Shown here: in pieces, positions 9,401 to 21,581 of the stretch | How positions within the stretch are numbered: the stretch's first letter is position 1 | Layout: each line of letters starts with the position of its first letter | Assembly (NCBI RefSeq): GCF_001570405.1 | Contig: NZ_BBYM01000015.1 | Location: 154,352 to 218,351 of the forward strand | From: Microtetraspora niveoalba | Lineage (GTDB): Bacteria; Actinomycetota; Actinomycetes; Streptosporangiales; Streptosporangiaceae | DNA: 64,000 nt | Direction of reading: 5' to 3' | Position numbers and translations under genes: made by a program | The notes under the pieces: generated by a model | Told to the model about the DNA's origin: nothing | The model's database searches: none | The model's input: only the letters and a program-made list of their open reading frames with translations

Positions 9401-12400
9401 GAGGTCTTGGGTGCCGACCGGGTGGGAGTGGACGACGGCTTCTTCGACCTCGGTGGCGACAGCATCCTGGCGATCCGGCTGGCCGGCGCGGTTCGCAAGT
9501 CGGGGCTGGCGATCTCGGTGCAGAGCGTGTTCCAGCACCAGACGCCACGCGCCCTGGCGTGTGTGGCGGAGCCGCTGGAGCGGGAGACGGCTCATGTGGA
9601 CGGCCCGCTCACGCCGCTGACGGAGACCGTCAGGGCACGGTACCCGGGAGCGCGGGAGGCGTGGCCGCTCACGCCCCTGCAGCGGGGCATGGTGTTCCAC
9701 AGCCTGCTCGGCGAGCAGGGGCCCGACGTCTACGCCGCGCAGACCGTGCTCGACCTCGACGGCCCGCTCGACGCATCGGCCCTCCAGACGGCCGCGCAGG
9801 CGCTGCTCGACCGGTTCCCGAACTTGCGTGTCGCCGTCCACGAGGACGTTCAAGTCGTGGTGGAAGGGTTGCGGGTGCCGTGGCGCGAGGTCGACCTGAG
9901 CGTGCAGGCCGATGGCCGGGAGCAGGCCGCCGCGATCCTGGAGGAGGAACGCGACCGCCGCTTCGACTTCGCCACGCCGCCGCTGCTGCGCTTCACGCTG
10001 ATCAAGTTCGGACCCGCCGCGCACCGGCTAGTCGTGACGTACCACCACCTGCTCATGGACGGGTGGTCGATGCCCGTCCTGCTGCGCGCGCTGACGGCCT
10101 TGTACGATGGCGCCGCCCTGCCGGAGGCCACGCCGTACGAGACCTATCTGCGTTGGCTGCTCGCCCAGGACGGCGAGGCCGCGACGGCCGCGTGGCGCGC
10201 GGCGCTCGCTGGGGCGGAGCCGACCAGGCTCGCCGCCTCCGTGGCCGCCTCCTCCCGATCCTCCCGCCCCGAGCGCCTCGACGCGATCCTGCCGGATCTG
10301 ACAGCCGCGTTACGCGGGCTCGGCCTGACGGCCGGCACGGTCCTGCAAGGGGCCTGGGCGGCCGCCCTGCGCCACCTGACCGGCCGCGACGACGTAGTGT
10401 TCGGCACCACCGTCTCCGGCCGGCCACCGGAGATTCCGGGGGTGGAGGAGATGGCGGGGCTGTTCATCAACACAGTCCCGGTCCGCGCCGTGCTCCGGCC
10501 GGGCAGGAAGATCCTGGACAACCTCGCCGACCTGCAGTGCCGCCAAGCCGAGCTCGCCGCCCACGCGCACCTCGGCTTGGCGGCCATCCAGGCGGCGGCC
10601 GGCGGCGAGGAGCTGTTCGACTCGTTGCTGGTCGTCGAGAACTACCCGATCGGCCAGGCCGCGGTGATGGGCGCGGTGACCGTGACCGACGCCGAGATCC
10701 ACGACACGACGCACTATCCGGTCGAGCTGCTGGCCTTGACCTCCCAGCCTGGTGGCCCGCGACTGGTCCTGCGCTTCCGTCCCGACGTCTTCGGCAGGGA
10801 GCGGGCCGAGTGGGTCCTGGCCTGTGTCGTGCGGTTCGTCGAGGCGTTCGTCGTGGATCCCGAGCGGGCCCTCGGCCTGGTCGACCTGCCGGGAAGGTTT
10901 CCCGCGGAGCCCGTCGAGACGCCGCGGACGCGGCGGACGACCATCCACGCGCTCGTCGAACACCAGGCCGCGATCGCCCCCGACGCCGTCGCCGTCGTCT
11001 CGGGGGACGACCGGATCACCTACGGGGAGCTCGACGCCTGGGCCGACCGGCTGGCACGCGCGCTCGTCGCGCGGGGAGCGGAACCGGAGCGGCTGGTCGC
11101 GCTTTCGCTGCCGCCTTCGATCGAGCTGGTGGTCGCCATGCTCGCCGTGCTCAAGGCCGGCGCGGCGTACGTGCCGATCGATCCGGAATACCCCTCGGCC
11201 CGCCGCGACATGATCCTGCGTCACGCCAGGCCCGTCGCCGTGATCGACTCCCTCGACGATGTACGGGCCGCTGACGGGCAGGCAGCCGACATCGCTTCGG
11301 CCGGCCCGGCCACCCTGGCGTACGTCATCCACACCTCCGGCTCCACAGGGACGCCCAAGGGGGTCCTGATACCTCACCACAATGTGGTGCGGCTACTCGA
11401 CACGACCTGGCCGGACTTCCGCTTCGGCCCGCAGGATGTGTGGACGCTGTTCCACTCCTCCGCCTTCGACTTCTCGGTCTGGGAGATCTGGGGCGCGCTG
11501 GCGCACGGAGGGCGTCTCGTCGTGGTCCCTAAGGACATCGCGCGATCTCCGGCGGATTTCCTCGACCTGCTGGCCGAAGAGCAGGTCACCGTGCTCAACC
11601 AGACACCCTCCGCCTTCGGCAGGCTCGCCGCCGCGGAGCGGGACAGCGAGGTAGGGCTCAGCCTCCGTCTGGTGATCTTCGGTGGGGAGGCACTCGACCC
11701 CCGGCGGCTGGCGGAGTGGTTCGCCAGGCACGGCGACCAGCGGCCCGCCATGGTCAACATGTACGGCATCACCGAGACCACCGTCCACTCCACTCTGATG
11801 CCGCTCGGCAAGGACATCCAGGGCAGCGTCATCGGCAGGAGCCTGCCCGACCTCCAGGTGCACGTGCTCGACTCCGCGCTGCGCCCGACACCTCCCGGGG
11901 TCCCAGGCGAGATCTACGTGGGCGGCGCCGGACTGGCCAGGGGCTACCTCGGCAAGCCCGGGCTGACCGCGGAACGGTTCGTGGCCGACCCCTACGGGCC
12001 ACCCGGGTCGTTGATGTACCGCTCGGGCGACCTGGCCAGGCGGGGCGGCGACGGCGAGCTGCAATATCTCGGGCGCGCCGACGACCAGGTCAAGATACGC
12101 GGCTTCCGTGTCGAGGTCGGCGAGATCGAAGCGGCGGCACTGCGGCACCGGCTCGTCTCGGACGTGGCCGTGGTCATGCGCGCGGAGCACCACGGCGACA
12201 CGCTTGTCGCCTACATCGTCACCCACGACGCGGACGAGGCCGTGCCGGGGCTGCGCGAGCACCTGCGCGCCACGCTGCCGCCGCACATGCTGCCCGGCGC
12301 GATCGTGCCGGTCGACGCGATCCCCCTGACCCCGAACGGGAAGCTGGACAGGAACGCCCTTCCCGCGCCGTCCGGCGACAGACGGCTCGGCGTTCCGTAC

Positions 12401-12760
12401 CGGCCGCCGAGCACCGAGCTGGAAAAGCGGCTGGCCGAGGTGTGGGCCCAGGTGCTCGGCGTGCCGCGGGTGGGCGCCGATGACGATTTCTTCGATCTCG
12501 GTGGGCAGTCGCTGCTCGCACTGGCGATGATCTCGGCGATACGCGAGGTGCACGGCATCGAGGTGTCGGTGCGCGCGCTGTTCGAAGCGCCTACGTTGGC
12601 CGGACTGGCCGCGCGGTTGGCGGATGAGTCCCAAGAGGCTGCGAGCCAGGCGCTGATCGAGCGGTTACCCCGGGGTGGCTTCGACGCCGCCGACGTCGCG
12701 GACATGTTCGACGATCTCACCTCCGAAGAGCTGCGAGAGCTGCTCGGAGACGGTTCATGA
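6488..12760 (+). CDS. NRPS 1, two modules: C-A(Gly-like)-T-C-A(Thr)-T
   Basis: A 2,090-residue synthetase. Module 1: C domain with HHMISDV at 134-140, A domain with TSGSTG at 605, T domain with LGGDS, phosphopantetheine Ser about 992. Module 2: C domain with HHLLMDG at 1186, A domain with TSGSTG at 1616, T domain LGGQS Ser about 2008. By eye against GrsA the first A pocket reads DTLQLGLVWK, one change from the Gly codes. The second reads DFWNIGMVHK, the standard Thr code. The second C domain begins [13 protein letters not shown] and no epimerase lies before it. Start: ATG 6488 with GGGGAGGG seven bases upstream; the open frame extends further back to 6374. The C-terminus is a short acidic helix, likely a docking element. 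The stop overlaps NRPS 2 (ATGA). At least four TTA codons are present (6602, 7259, 10310, 12665). Confidence 0.95.
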   Translation: MAPVDSLIFPASFDQYRNWLVEQLIPGTAAYHIPFALRLRGKLDVDAVRRALTTVAARHDALRTTVTEVDGEVVQVVRSEAELTLPLRTIDESELSAVLAATCAAPFDLHEGPLVRAALFRLAPDHHVLAVTMHHMISDVWSCGLFVDELAAFYNDPFQARAEPALQYGDFAIWQREQLDGERAGRLIRFWRAELAGMPGELDLQTDRARPSVQTLEGAAEPVRLPEAVSAGIQELCRRDGVTPFMVLLAAFQVVLRLRSGLDDIVVGTGVSTREPGTEDVIGSFVNTVLLRTSLAGDPSFEELVGRVKTTTLNALEHQDLPFERLVDELAPDRDLSRNPLTQVMLVIQNAPLPEPSLAGLTSERVPVPRHVSQLDLNVQLWSDGVTYTGFAEYSTALFDAATVRGLIDQFERVLSRALSDPGRPIGELGLPTTEERELVLRTWNTTRAEGEAPAFPGDLARQAVATPDAVAVRAEDTLTYRELNARVNRLARLLAARGLRQEQLAAVMIPPSADLVVALLAVLKAGGAYLPIDPDYPAERIAFMLSDARPSMVLTVGALRGLLADPAEVLELDHDDIRAALRDCPDMEPGLTVPREAAAYVIYTSGSTGVPKGVVVSRGALANFLAAMGERIPLRPGDRVPSVTTIGFDTAALELYLPLTCGASITMVPRQVVRDPGALADVLKRDGVTMMQATPSLWQTLVAARPECLDGLRVLSGGEALTPGLLSGLRQAGAEVRNLYGPTETTVWSTVSGALEDDRQPTIGRPVRNTQIYVLDAVLRPVLPGQRGEVYIAGDGLARGYLGRPSLTAERFTACPFGAPGTVMYRTGDLARWTSHGELEYLGRADDQVKLRGFRIEPGEIETVIGGLPEVARVAVAIRDIRGAGPRLIAYVVPASGRDVVPADVRAHAARFLPSHLVPGVVLTVAELPLTPNGKLDRRALPEVSDPVTAQRAGGAPSTPGEKALCEAFSEVLGADRVGVDDGFFDLGGDSILAIRLAGAVRKSGLAISVQSVFQHQTPRALACVAEPLERETAHVDGPLTPLTETVRARYPGAREAWPLTPLQRGMVFHSLLGEQGPDVYAAQTVLDLDGPLDASALQTAAQALLDRFPNLRVAVHEDVQVVVEGLRVPWREVDLSVQADGREQAAAILEEERDRRFDFATPPLLRFTLIKFGPAAHRLVVTYHHLLMDGWSMPVLLRALTALYDGAALPEATPYETYLRWLLAQDGEAATAAWRAALAGAEPTRLAASVAASSRSSRPERLDAILPDLTAALRGLGLTAGTVLQGAWAAALRHLTGRDDVVFGTTVSGRPPEIPGVEEMAGLFINTVPVRAVLRPGRKILDNLADLQCRQAELAAHAHLGLAAIQAAAGGEELFDSLLVVENYPIGQAAVMGAVTVTDAEIHDTTHYPVELLALTSQPGGPRLVLRFRPDVFGRERAEWVLACVVRFVEAFVVDPERALGLVDLPGRFPAEPVETPRTRRTTIHALVEHQAAIAPDAVAVVSGDDRITYGELDAWADRLARALVARGAEPERLVALSLPPSIELVVAMLAVLKAGAAYVPIDPEYPSARRDMILRHARPVAVIDSLDDVRAADGQAADIASAGPATLAYVIHTSGSTGTPKGVLIPHHNVVRLLDTTWPDFRFGPQDVWTLFHSSAFDFSVWEIWGALAHGGRLVVVPKDIARSPADFLDLLAEEQVTVLNQTPSAFGRLAAAERDSEVGLSLRLVIFGGEALDPRRLAEWFARHGDQRPAMVNMYGITETTVHSTLMPLGKDIQGSVIGRSLPDLQVHVLDSALRPTPPGVPGEIYVGGAGLARGYLGKPGLTAERFVADPYGPPGSLMYRSGDLARRGGDGELQYLGRADDQVKIRGFRVEVGEIEAAALRHRLVSDVAVVMRAEHHGDTLVAYIVTHDADEAVPGLREHLRATLPPHMLPGAIVPVDAIPLTPNGKLDRNALPAPSGDRRLGVPYRPPSTELEKRLAEVWAQVLGVPRVGADDDFFDLGGQSLLALAMISAIREVHGIEVSVRALFEAPTLAGLAARLADESQEAASQALIERLPRGGFDAADVADMFDDLTSEELRELLGDGS

Positions 12761-15700
12761 GCGGAGGGCTCACTATGGGGAGTAACGGGGGACTCAGCGT
12801 CTTCCCGCTGTCGTCGATTCAGCGCCAGTTCTGGCTGATGACGCAGGTGGACGGCCCGTCCGCCGCGCACACCATCTCCGTGGCGCTCCGGTTCAGCGGC
12901 GATCTCGATGTCGACGCGTTACGCGCGTGTGTGGCCGACTTGGTGGCGCGGCACGAGACGCTCAGAACCGTCATCAGGACCAAACAGGGCGAGCCCCTGC
13001 AGCTCGTGCTGCCGCGGCTGACGATCGACGTGCCCGAGCGCGACCTGACCGGCCGCTCGCGCGAGGACGTCGAACGGCACTGTGTCGAGATCGTGAACCG
13101 TCCCTTCGACCTGGCCAAGGGTCCGCTGCTGCGGGCGGAGCTCGTGCGGGTCGGCGCCGCCGAGCACATCCTCGTGTTCGCTGTGCACCACATCGCGGCC
13201 GACATGTGGTCGCTCGGTTTGCTGACCAACGAGCTGACCGTGCTGTACGAGGCCAGGCTGGCCGGCGCGGAGCCGCCACCGTCGCCCGAGGGCATCGCGT
13301 ACGGCGACTACGCGGCGTGGCAGCGCGACTTCCTCGCGGGCCCGGCGGCGGACAAGCTGGCCGGATATTGGCGCGCCGAGCTTGAGGGCGCACCCGAACT
13401 GCTCACGCTTCCGTGGGACCACCCGCGTCCCACGGTGCCGTCCGGCAGGGGCGACCGGGTGCCGCTGCGCATCGCGAGCCCGGTCGCCGGGCTGTGCAAG
13501 CAGGCCGGGGGCACGCCGTACATGGTGTTCCTCGCCGCGTTCGCCGTCCTGCTCGGGCGGCACGCCGGGCAGGAAGAGGTGTCGGTCGCCACCGCCGTGG
13601 CCAGCCGGACCCCGCAGACTGAGACCGTGGTGGGCTGTTTCCTCAACACGCTGGTGATGCGGGTCAGGCTCGCCGGCCAGACCACGTTCCGCGAACTGCT
13701 GCACCAGGTGCGGGCGACGACGCTGGGCGCTTTCGACCACAAGGACATGCCGTTCGACAGGCTCGTCGAGGAGCTCGCGCCACGGCGCACGTCGAGTCAC
13801 AACCCGCTGGCCCAGGCGATGCTCGTCGTGCACAACGCGCCGGCTGACGTGCCCACGCTTGCCTCGGTGGAGACCAGTCTGGTCGACCTCCCGCTGTCCA
13901 CCACCCAGCTCGACCTCAACGTGCAGCTGTGGGAGTCGGATGAGGGGTTCACCGGTTTCCTAGAGTGGAACACCGACTTGTTCGACCGGTCCACCATGCT
14001 GTCGCTCGCCGACCAGTTCGCGCGCCTGGTGGACAACGCCGTCGCCGAGCCGGAGCGTGCCATCGACGCCATCAGCGCGCTCAGCGAGGCGGAGCGCCGC
14101 CGTGTGCTCGGCTGGAGCGGGTTCACCCGGGAGCAGCCAGGGGCGACCATCCCCGAGCTGTTCGCCAGGGCAGTGACCAGGACGCCGGACGCGGTCGCGG
14201 TCACGTGCGGTGGCGAATCGCTCACCTACGCCGAACTCGACGCCCGCGCCGACGGCCTCGCCAGAAGGCTGGCGGAGCTCGGCGTGGGACCGGAGAGCAG
14301 GGTCGCGGTCGCCGTGCCGCGCTCGCTCGACCTCGTCGTCGCCTTCCTCGGTGTGCTCAAGGCCGGGGGCTGCTACGTCCCCGTCGACCCTGCCTATCCC
14401 GAGCACCGGCGTGACCAGCTCATCCGGGACGCGCGTCCCGACCTCGTCATCGAGGCCTTCGACCACCTGCTCGTGGCCGACCCGTGGCAGGACGACGCGC
14501 CGCCGGTCGAGGAGGGTCCGCGTCCGGGCAACGTCGCTTACCTCATCTACACGTCGGGTTCGACCGGCACGCCCAAGGGGGTGGCGGTCACCCACGAGGC
14601 CGCGGCCGCCATGGCGGTGGAGTACATCGACCGGCTGTCCGTCACCGGCGACAGCGTCCTGCTCCAGGTCGTGTCGACCAACTTCGACGTGTCGGTCGCC
14701 GACATCCTCGTCACGTTGCTCTCCGGGGCCATGCTCGTGCTCGTCGAAAGCGACGGGCCGTTCGTCGGCGAGGCCGTAGCCGACGCGCTGGCCGAGGCGG
14801 AGGTCACTCACTGCATGATGCCGCCTACCCTGCTGGCCACCCTGCCGGACCGGGAGCTGCCCGCGCTGGAGCATCTCGTCGTCGGCGGCGAGGTCTGTCC
14901 TCCCGACCAGGCGGCCACGTGGGCGCGCGGCCGTACCTTGCACAACGCGTACGGCCCCACGGAGACCGCCGTCATGGTGGCCAGCGGCCCGCTTCCCGGC
15001 ACACGCGCCGTCCCAGGGCTCGGGACGCCCTCGGCGAACGTCAGGGCCTACGTGCTCGACGCCTATCTAAGGCCGGTGCCGCCTGGCGCCATCGGCGAAC
15101 TCTACGTGGGCGGCGTCCAGGTCGCGCGCTGCTACTGGAACCGGCCGGGCGCGACGGCCGAGAGGTTCGTCGCCGACCCGTTCGGGCCGCCCGGCGCCCG
15201 CCTCTACCGGACCGGTGACCTGGCCAGATGGGCCAACGACGGCAGCCTGCTCTACGCGGGCCGCGCCGACCGCCAGCTCAAGATGCAGGGGCTGCGCGTC
15301 GAACCAGGTGAGGTCGAGGCGGCCCTGAGGGCCCACGCCGAGGTCGACCAGGCCGCGGTGACGCTCTTCGACAACGGGCAGGGAGACCGCCGCCTGATCG
15401 CCTACGTCGTGCCCGGCATCCCGGCCGATCTGCGTGAGCACGCGGCCGCGCTGCTGCCGAGCCACACGATGCCGGCCCACTTCGTGGCCATGGAGCGCTT
15501 GCCTCTCACCGCCAACGGCAAACTCGACCACGACGCGCTCCCCCCGCCCGACCTGCCGGTGGAGGGGCCGACCAGTCGTGCCGCCGGCAGCGTTCACGAG
15601 CAGCTATTGGCCGGCCTGTTCGCCGAGGCGCTCGGCGTCGACGAGGTCGGCAGGGACGACAACTTCTTCGAGCTCGGCGGCCACTCTCTGCTGGCCACCC

Positions 15701-18700
15701 GGCTGATCAGCCGGGCGCGATCGGTGCTCGGCGTCGAGCTGTCGATCAGGGATCTACTGGACACGCCGACCGTCGCGGGCCTGGCGAAGGTCGTGCTCGG
15801 CGCCGACTCCGGCCGTCCCGCCCTGCGCGTCGGCGACCGGCCCGACGTCGTCCCTCTTTCGCTGGCGCAGACGAGGCTCTGGTTCCTCAACCGCCTGGAA
15901 AGCATGTCGGCCGCCTACAACATGCCGACCACGCTGCGCCTGACCGGAGAACTCGACCGGACCGCGATGGCCGAGGCGATCCGCGACCTGGTGACCAGGC
16001 ACGAGGTCCTGCGCACGAGGTACCCGGAGGAAGCCGGCGTGCCCAGGCAGCAGGTGGCCGACGCCGCCGAGGCCGACTTCTCCTTCGAGGTCATCGAGGT
16101 CGCCGAGGATCGGCTGCCTGAGGCCGTGGCCGCCGCCGCGAGCAGGGGATTCGACCTCACCGCCGATCTGCCCATTCGCGTCAGCCTCTTCGTGCTCGGC
16201 CCGCGCGAGCACGTGCTGCTGTTCGTCGTCCACCACATCGCCGGCGACGCGTGGTCGATGGTGCCGCTCGCGCGCGACCTGACCACCGCGTATGCCGCCA
16301 GGCGTGCGGGCAGGCCGCCCGCGTGGGACTCGGAGCCGGTGCAGTACGCCGACTACGCACTCTGGCAGCGTGAGATGCTGGGCGACGGCGACGACCCCGG
16401 CAGCTTGATGTCCCGTCAGCTCGACTACTGGAAGAGCACGCTGGACGGGCTGCCGGAGGAGATTGCGCTGCCCACGGATCGGCCGCGCGCCGAGGTCGCC
16501 ACCTACCTGGGCGACGCCGTCACGTTCACCCTCCCGCCCGAACTGCACGCAAGCCTGCTGGCCATGGCGAGGGAGAATCAGGTCACGCTGTTCATGGTCC
16601 TGCAGGCAGGGCTCGCGGCGCTGCTGACCAAGCTGGGCGCGGGCACCGACATCCCGCTGGGCACGCCCATCGCGGGACGCACCGACGAGGCGCTGGGCGA
16701 CGCGGTCGGGTTCTTCGTCAACACGCTGGTGCTGCGTGCCGACACCTCGGGCGACCCGACCTTCGCCGACCTGCTCGGACGAGTGCGTGAGACGGACCTG
16801 TCGGCCTACGCCAACCAGGACATCCCCTTCGACCGCCTGGTGGAGGAGCTGCAGCCCTCGCGGTCGCTGGCCAGGCACCCGCTGTTCCAGGTCATGATCA
16901 TCCAGCAGAACACCGACCGGCCGATGCTGGACATCCCAGGACTGGCCATCACCATCGAGAACAGTCCCTTCGGCATGGCGAACTTCGACCTGTCAGTCGA
17001 GTTCGTCGAGCACATGTCGGACGACGGCAGGCCGGGCGGGATCAAGGGCACGCTCGAGTTCGGACTCGACATGATCGACGCCGATACGGCCAGGCGCTGG
17101 AGCACATGGCTCACCCGGTTGCTGGTCGAGGCGGCGGCCGGCCCCGAGCGACCCATCAGTGACTACGACGTGCTCGACGAGAACGACCTGCGTCTGCTGC
17201 TTGAGGAATGGAACAGAACCCAGGCGCCGATCCCCGACGAGCGCGTGCATCACATGATCGAGCGTCAGGCGCGCCTGACCCCCGACGCGATCGCCGTGGA
17301 ACACGGGGGAGCGCGGCTGACCTATGCCGAGCTCGTGCGCGGGGCCGGTCGGCTCGCCGGGCACCTGCGCGGCCTCGGCACCGGGCCGGAATCGCTCGTC
17401 GGTATCTGCGTCAGGCCCACCCCCGATCTCGTGGTTGCCATCGTGGGCGTGCTCATGGCGGGAGCGGCGATCCTGCCGCTCGATCCGGCGCAACCGGCCG
17501 CGCGGCTGACCTCGATCATGGAGGCCGCCGGGGTCGACCTGATCCTCACCCAGTCCGGCGTCGCAGACGAGCACGCGGCGACGCTGGCGGGACGGCGGCT
17601 GTTCATGCTTGACGAGGAGTGGCCCGCACCCGCGCATGACCGGGACGGCGCGGACGCCCTGGCGTCGAACCTGGCGGCGGTGTTCTACACCTCAGGGTCG
17701 ACCGGCGTGCCCAAGGGCGCGATGTTCGTGCACGACGCGCTCGCCAACTACACCGTCGCCATGATCGAACAGTTCGCACTGCGCCGGCAGGACCGCATCC
17801 TGCAACTCGCCTCGATCGGCTTCGACGTGCTCGTGGAAGAACTGCTGCCGACGCTGGCCGCGGGGGCGACCGTCGTCCTGCCCGACCGGGACATCCTCAC
17901 CGGAGACGTCGACCTGACCGCCTACCTGGCCGACAAGGCGGTGACCGGGCTCGAGCTGCCGACCGCGTACTGGCACGAGTGGGTGCGCGGTCTGGCGGGC
18001 GCGAAGGCGAAGCCGCCGGGCACGCTCCGCTTCGTCGCCATCGCCGGCGAGCGGGTGCTGCCCGCCCGGCTGGAGGAGTGGCAGGAGCTGGGCACCGACC
18101 TGATCCACGTCTACGGGCTGACCGAGGTCACGTGCACGTCCACCGCCTTCCGGCTCCCGGCGGGAGCGGCGGCGGGCGGCAGGCTGCCCATCGGCCGGGC
18201 CCTGCGCAACACCCGCCTGTATGTTCTGGATCGCGGCTTGCGGCCGGTCCCGCTGGGCGTCGCAGGGGAGCTGTACGTTGGCGGAATCGGGCTCGACCGT
18301 GGCTATCTGAACGGCCCGGGGCTGACCGCTGCGCGTTTCGTGGCCGATCCCTTCGGCATGGTGGGCAGCCGCCTGTATCGCACCGGTGATCTGGTGCGAT
18401 ACCTTCCGGACGGCTCGCTGGAGTTCATCGGGCGCACCGACCACCAGGTCAAGATCCGCGGCTATCGCGTCGAGCTGGGCGAGATCGAGTCGGCGCTGGG
18501 CAGGCATCCAGGCGTACGGCACGCCGTGGCCATGGTCCGCGAGGACCGGCCGGGCGACAAGAACCTGGTCGCCTACGTCACTACGCAGCTGTCCCAGGAC
18601 GAAGAAGTGGACGGGACGACCCTGCGCCGTTTCCTGGCGCACACGTTACCCGCGTACATGGTGCCGTCGGCGATCGTGATGCTCGACCGCTTTCCGCTGA

Positions 18701-19056
18701 ACGCCAACGGAAAGGTGGATCGAGCACGACTGCCCGCGCCCGTGCTCGACGGCCAGGATGTGGTCGCCCCTCGAACACCGGTGGAGGAGAGCCTCCACAC
18801 CATGGTCACCGATGTGCTGGGCGGGGCGGCCATCGGCGTCCATGACGGCTTCTTCGACGTGGGCGGCCACTCGCTGCTGGTCATGCGCCTGGCCTCGCGG
18901 GTGCGTGAGGAGTTCGGTGTAGAACTGCCGCTACGCGCCTACTTCGAGGCGCCGACCGTGGCCCAGCTCGCCCTGCGCGTCGTGCAGGCTCAGGCGGAAC
19001 AGGTCGACGCGGACGAGCTGGAGCGGTTGCTGGCCGAGCTGGAGGCGGAAAATTAG
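12757..19056 (+). CDS. NRPS 2, two modules: C-A(Trp-like)-T-C-A(unassigned)-T
   Basis: A 2,099-residue synthetase starting at an ATG overlapping the NRPS 1 stop, with GGAG seven bases before it. Module 1: C domain with HHIAADM at 144-150 (the usual Gly after Asp is Met), A domain TSGSTG at 599, T domain LGGHS Ser about 977. Module 2: C domain HHIAGDA at 1159, A domain TSGSTG at 1645, T domain VGGHS Ser about 2039. The first pocket reads DVAMVGAVMK by eye, close to Trp codes of calcium-dependent-antibiotic type. The second reads DVEEAAVCTK, which I cannot assign; its two acidic residues could favour a basic or hydroxylated side chain. No TE or epimerase, so the chain is passed on. The stop overlaps the stop of the convergent oxygenase gene by four bases. 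A TTA codon lies at 12919. Confidence 0.95.
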   Translation: MSGGLTMGSNGGLSVFPLSSIQRQFWLMTQVDGPSAAHTISVALRFSGDLDVDALRACVADLVARHETLRTVIRTKQGEPLQLVLPRLTIDVPERDLTGRSREDVERHCVEIVNRPFDLAKGPLLRAELVRVGAAEHILVFAVHHIAADMWSLGLLTNELTVLYEARLAGAEPPPSPEGIAYGDYAAWQRDFLAGPAADKLAGYWRAELEGAPELLTLPWDHPRPTVPSGRGDRVPLRIASPVAGLCKQAGGTPYMVFLAAFAVLLGRHAGQEEVSVATAVASRTPQTETVVGCFLNTLVMRVRLAGQTTFRELLHQVRATTLGAFDHKDMPFDRLVEELAPRRTSSHNPLAQAMLVVHNAPADVPTLASVETSLVDLPLSTTQLDLNVQLWESDEGFTGFLEWNTDLFDRSTMLSLADQFARLVDNAVAEPERAIDAISALSEAERRRVLGWSGFTREQPGATIPELFARAVTRTPDAVAVTCGGESLTYAELDARADGLARRLAELGVGPESRVAVAVPRSLDLVVAFLGVLKAGGCYVPVDPAYPEHRRDQLIRDARPDLVIEAFDHLLVADPWQDDAPPVEEGPRPGNVAYLIYTSGSTGTPKGVAVTHEAAAAMAVEYIDRLSVTGDSVLLQVVSTNFDVSVADILVTLLSGAMLVLVESDGPFVGEAVADALAEAEVTHCMMPPTLLATLPDRELPALEHLVVGGEVCPPDQAATWARGRTLHNAYGPTETAVMVASGPLPGTRAVPGLGTPSANVRAYVLDAYLRPVPPGAIGELYVGGVQVARCYWNRPGATAERFVADPFGPPGARLYRTGDLARWANDGSLLYAGRADRQLKMQGLRVEPGEVEAALRAHAEVDQAAVTLFDNGQGDRRLIAYVVPGIPADLREHAAALLPSHTMPAHFVAMERLPLTANGKLDHDALPPPDLPVEGPTSRAAGSVHEQLLAGLFAEALGVDEVGRDDNFFELGGHSLLATRLISRARSVLGVELSIRDLLDTPTVAGLAKVVLGADSGRPALRVGDRPDVVPLSLAQTRLWFLNRLESMSAAYNMPTTLRLTGELDRTAMAEAIRDLVTRHEVLRTRYPEEAGVPRQQVADAAEADFSFEVIEVAEDRLPEAVAAAASRGFDLTADLPIRVSLFVLGPREHVLLFVVHHIAGDAWSMVPLARDLTTAYAARRAGRPPAWDSEPVQYADYALWQREMLGDGDDPGSLMSRQLDYWKSTLDGLPEEIALPTDRPRAEVATYLGDAVTFTLPPELHASLLAMARENQVTLFMVLQAGLAALLTKLGAGTDIPLGTPIAGRTDEALGDAVGFFVNTLVLRADTSGDPTFADLLGRVRETDLSAYANQDIPFDRLVEELQPSRSLARHPLFQVMIIQQNTDRPMLDIPGLAITIENSPFGMANFDLSVEFVEHMSDDGRPGGIKGTLEFGLDMIDADTARRWSTWLTRLLVEAAAGPERPISDYDVLDENDLRLLLEEWNRTQAPIPDERVHHMIERQARLTPDAIAVEHGGARLTYAELVRGAGRLAGHLRGLGTGPESLVGICVRPTPDLVVAIVGVLMAGAAILPLDPAQPAARLTSIMEAAGVDLILTQSGVADEHAATLAGRRLFMLDEEWPAPAHDRDGADALASNLAAVFYTSGSTGVPKGAMFVHDALANYTVAMIEQFALRRQDRILQLASIGFDVLVEELLPTLAAGATVVLPDRDILTGDVDLTAYLADKAVTGLELPTAYWHEWVRGLAGAKAKPPGTLRFVAIAGERVLPARLEEWQELGTDLIHVYGLTEVTCTSTAFRLPAGAAAGGRLPIGRALRNTRLYVLDRGLRPVPLGVAGELYVGGIGLDRGYLNGPGLTAARFVADPFGMVGSRLYRTGDLVRYLPDGSLEFIGRTDHQVKIRGYRVELGEIESALGRHPGVRHAVAMVREDRPGDKNLVAYVTTQLSQDEEVDGTTLRRFLAHTLPAYMVPSAIVMLDRFPLNANGKVDRARLPAPVLDGQDVVAPRTPVEESLHTMVTDVLGGAAIGVHDGFFDVGGHSLLVMRLASRVREEFGVELPLRAYFEAPTVAQLALRVVQAQAEQVDADELERLLAELEAEN

Positions 19057-20075
19057 CAGGCGGCCCGCAGGTCGTTCAACAGGGGAAGGCCGGCCATGAC
19101 GGTGTCGTGCGACTCCACGAAGTCGATGAGGCAGGAGATCTCGTCCACTCCCGCCTCCTCGGCGCGCTTGACCGCGGCCACGCACGCGGCGACGTCGCCG
19201 ATGAGCGCGTTGTCCATGTATCGGCCGGCGGCGTGCTCGAGCATGACGTCCCAATCCTCGGCGGTCAGATGCTCGGTGGGAATCTGCCGGTTGCGGGCGC
19301 CGGCGCGCAGGTCGGCGGCGGAGCTGAGGTATCGCTTGAGCGGCGGCTTGGCCAGGGCGCGGGCCTGGTCGCCGTTCTCGTGCAGGAAGGTGTGGAGCAT
19401 CAGCGCGACCCGGCCGGGCTGCCCGGTGGCGGCCATCGACGCCTCGCGGTAGCGACGGATCAATTCGGCGAGCTCGCCGTACGTCTGGCCGACCAGGTGT
19501 GTGAGGAGGCCGGCGCCCATGCGGCCGGCCAGCTCGGCCGTAGCGGGAGAGCCCGCGGAGGTCATCCAGATGGGCAGCTCCTCCTGCAGCGGCCGGGGGA
19601 AGGTCCGCACCTTCTCGGTGATGCCGTCTCCGGCGTCGAATTCCAGGCTCTCGCCGCGCCACAGCCTGCGGACCTGGTCGACGGCATCCTCCAACATGGA
19701 CTTGCGCCGCTCGTAGGCGCCGGGCGCCAGCACGAAGTCGGTCCGCTGCCAGCCGGACGCGAAGGAGATCTCCACCCGGCCGCCGGAGAGGTTGTCCACC
19801 GCGGACCATTCCTCGGCGACCCTGACGATATGGTGCAGCGGCAACACGACACTGCCGGCTCTGATCGTCACGTGGGAGGTGGCGTTCGCGACGGCGGCGG
19901 CGAGTACCGCGGGATTCGGGTAGAGGCCTCCGAAGGGGTGGAAGTGGCGCTCGGGAATCCATACGCCGCTGAACCCGGTTTCGTCCGCGTAGCGGGACGC
20001 GTCGAGCAGCAGGGTGTACTTCCCGTGGGAAGCGCTGTCGCCAGTGGCCGAAAAGAAGGACAGGCTGAATAGCAT
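19053..20075 (-). CDS. Luciferase-like flavin monooxygenase (natural-product LLM subfamily)
   Basis: A 340-residue protein of the bacterial luciferase-like superfamily, closest in flavour to the MupA/Atu3640 subgroup found inside or beside NRPS and PKS genes. It begins [12 protein letters not shown], followed by [67 protein letters not shown] and [27 protein letters not shown]. Such enzymes use reduced FMN, usually from a separate reductase, to insert oxygen; the substrate is probably carrier-bound. Start: ATG 20075 with GGAG eight bases upstream; a GTG at 20084 that overlaps the P450 stop as GTGA is the alternative. It follows the P450 in one operon. Confidence 0.88.
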   Translation of the reverse strand: MLFSLSFFSATGDSASHGKYTLLLDASRYADETGFSGVWIPERHFHPFGGLYPNPAVLAAAVANATSHVTIRAGSVVLPLHHIVRVAEEWSAVDNLSGGRVEISFASGWQRTDFVLAPGAYERRKSMLEDAVDQVRRLWRGESLEFDAGDGITEKVRTFPRPLQEELPIWMTSAGSPATAELAGRMGAGLLTHLVGQTYGELAELIRRYREASMAATGQPGRVALMLHTFLHENGDQARALAKPPLKRYLSSAADLRAGARNRQIPTEHLTAEDWDVMLEHAAGRYMDNALIGDVAACVAAVKRAEEAGVDEISCLIDFVESHDTVMAGLPLLNDLRAAC

Positions 20076-20080
20076 TTCAC

Positions 20081-21304
20081 TCACTCCGCATAGTGGATGG
20101 GCAGGTGCTTTAATCCGCCGACAAACAGGGTTTCCGTCCAGGACGGTTCGCCGGCCAGCTCGAGGTGTCGTACCCGGCCGAGCAGTTCGGTCAGGAAGAG
20201 CCGTAGCTCCAGCCGGGCGAGATTGGCGCCGAGGCAGTGGTGGGCGCCAAACCCGAAAGCCACATGCTTGGTCGCACGCCGGGTGATGTCGAAAGTCTCG
20301 GAGTCGTGGAACACGTTCTCGTCGCGGTTGGCGGAGAAATAGGAGAGCATCAGCGTGTCTCCCCGCGCGATTTCCACCTCGCGTATCTCCGCGTCCTCCT
20401 GGGCGGTTCTGAGAAAGTGCCTGATCGGGGTGGTCCACCGGATGATCTCGTCCACCGCCGCGGGCAGCCGCTCGGGCTCCCGCCGCAGGAGCTGGAGCTG
20501 CTCGGGACGCTGGAGCAGGGCGAACAGCCCGCCGGCCAGCGCGGCGCTGGTGGTGTCGTGGCCGGCGGTGAGGACCATGACGTAGTAGGCGATCTGGTCC
20601 TGGAAGTCGATCGGCCGCCCGTCTATGCGGGCGTTGGCGATCGCCGAGGCCAGGTCGTCGGACGGCCTGGCCTGGCGGTCCTCCGTAAGGCGGGCGAGGT
20701 AGTCCGCGTAGTCCAGGATGGTCTCCTGGATGGCCTTGGGATCGTCGTGCAGCAGGGTGGCCGGGGTCTCGCTGCCGAACAGTTCCTGGGTGAGTCGCAG
20801 CATCCTGGGGTAGTCCCCGTGGGGGAGCCCGAGCGCCGACATGATGACCCGCAGCGGATACGGCAGCGCCACCTCGGCCGCGAAGTCGCACGTCCCGCCC
20901 GATGCGAGCATGTCGTCGACGGCCCGCTTGGCCTGCAGGGCCACCTCGTACTCCAGCCTGCGCATGCTGCGCAGCGTGAACCACTGCGCGGCCACGGCCC
21001 GGTGCTTGCGATGGTCCTGACCGTCCTTGTGCACGAGTGTGGACAGCTGCCTGCCGTTTTGCTCGAGCTCGTCCAGCCAGGTGGGCAGCAGCATCGGCCG
21101 GGGGTGGTTGGTGAAGCGGATGGAATCGCGCTCGACCGCGATCACGTCTTCGTGCCGTGTGATCAGCCAGAACGGCCGGTATCCGGGCTGCTCGACCAGG
21201 GATATCGGCGCGGTCCTGCGGCGCTCGGCCAAAGCGGCGGCGACCTTCTGGGGATCGGCCCAGGCTGCGGGATCCGCGACTGCGTGTCCTGCCGAAGTTC
21301 TCAT
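20081..21304 (-). CDS. Cytochrome P450 (first)
   Basis: A 407-residue soluble bacterial P450 with all hallmarks: I-helix AGHDTT at 247-252 (intact acid-alcohol pair), K-helix EIIR, and heme loop FGFGAHHCLG with the cysteine ligand. In NRPS clusters such enzymes commonly hydroxylate a carrier-bound amino acid at the beta carbon; the target here is unknown, with Trp, Asp and the fatty acid as candidates. It heads a two-gene operon with the luciferase-like oxygenase, whose start region overlaps its stop. No ferredoxin gene is nearby. The start ATG 21304 has no Shine-Dalgarno sequence; a GATAAT hexamer at 21321-21326 (minus strand) could give a very short leader. Confidence 0.95.
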   Translation of the reverse strand: MRTSAGHAVADPAAWADPQKVAAALAERRRTAPISLVEQPGYRPFWLITRHEDVIAVERDSIRFTNHPRPMLLPTWLDELEQNGRQLSTLVHKDGQDHRKHRAVAAQWFTLRSMRRLEYEVALQAKRAVDDMLASGGTCDFAAEVALPYPLRVIMSALGLPHGDYPRMLRLTQELFGSETPATLLHDDPKAIQETILDYADYLARLTEDRQARPSDDLASAIANARIDGRPIDFQDQIAYYVMVLTAGHDTTSAALAGGLFALLQRPEQLQLLRREPERLPAAVDEIIRWTTPIRHFLRTAQEDAEIREVEIARGDTLMLSYFSANRDENVFHDSETFDITRRATKHVAFGFGAHHCLGANLARLELRLFLTELLGRVRHLELAGEPSWTETLFVGGLKHLPIHYAE

Positions 21305-21570
21305 GAGAGGTTTATAGCTGATTATCAGTACTGAATGGAGTAGAGTCGCTCTCTTTGCGAAGTGACCGTGTGTTACGGCTGTGTCCGGAAACAGGATGAA
21401 AGGTGACTACCCAAAGCGGAGTGTCTTGGGTAAGGTCCCCCTGACGGTTACGTCTCAGCGCTAATCGGCGTTTTCCGTGCTGTGCGAATTGGATTCAGGG
21501 GCGGGGAGTATGTCATTCAGGGGGAGACGGATGCTCCATATGGCATGCCGTACGGCCGACGTCATAGACC
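21305..21570. promoter_or_regulatory. Divergent control region between the P450 and FAAL operons
   Basis: 266 bases between two divergent operons, so it should hold both promoters. An imperfect inverted repeat lies in the middle: TACCCAAAG at 21408-21416 and CTTGGGTA at 21425-21432, arms matching except for one extra A, with an eight-base spacer. It is a reasonable operator for a dimeric regulator such as the LmbU-type protein, but it does not resemble the AGAACC-GGTTCT repeat before NRPS 1. The right end carries a leader ORF described separately. Confidence 0.4.
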
Positions 21571-21581
21571 ATGCGTTATAG
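21531..21581 (+). CDS. Possible leader ORF overlapping the FAAL-NRPS start
   Basis: A 16-codon frame ([16 protein letters not shown]) starting at ATG 21531 with a strong GGGGAG four bases upstream. It ends at TAG 21579-21581, eleven bases inside the FAAL-NRPS gene. Its last codon is TTA (21576-21578). The FAAL gene start at 21571 has no ribosome-binding site of its own, so it may be reached by ribosomes that terminate on this leader. An in-frame ATG at 21510 could lengthen it to 23 codons. Chance cannot be excluded; the strong site before it and the weak one before the main gene are the reasons for listing it. Confidence 0.4.
   Translation: MLHMACRTADVIDHAL

Noticed and set aside
9620..10900. 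Possible epimerase domain after the first carrier of NRPS 1
   Set aside because: The domain has HHLLMDGWS and starts [13 protein letters not shown], with no epimerase motifs such as EGHGRE; it is a condensation domain.
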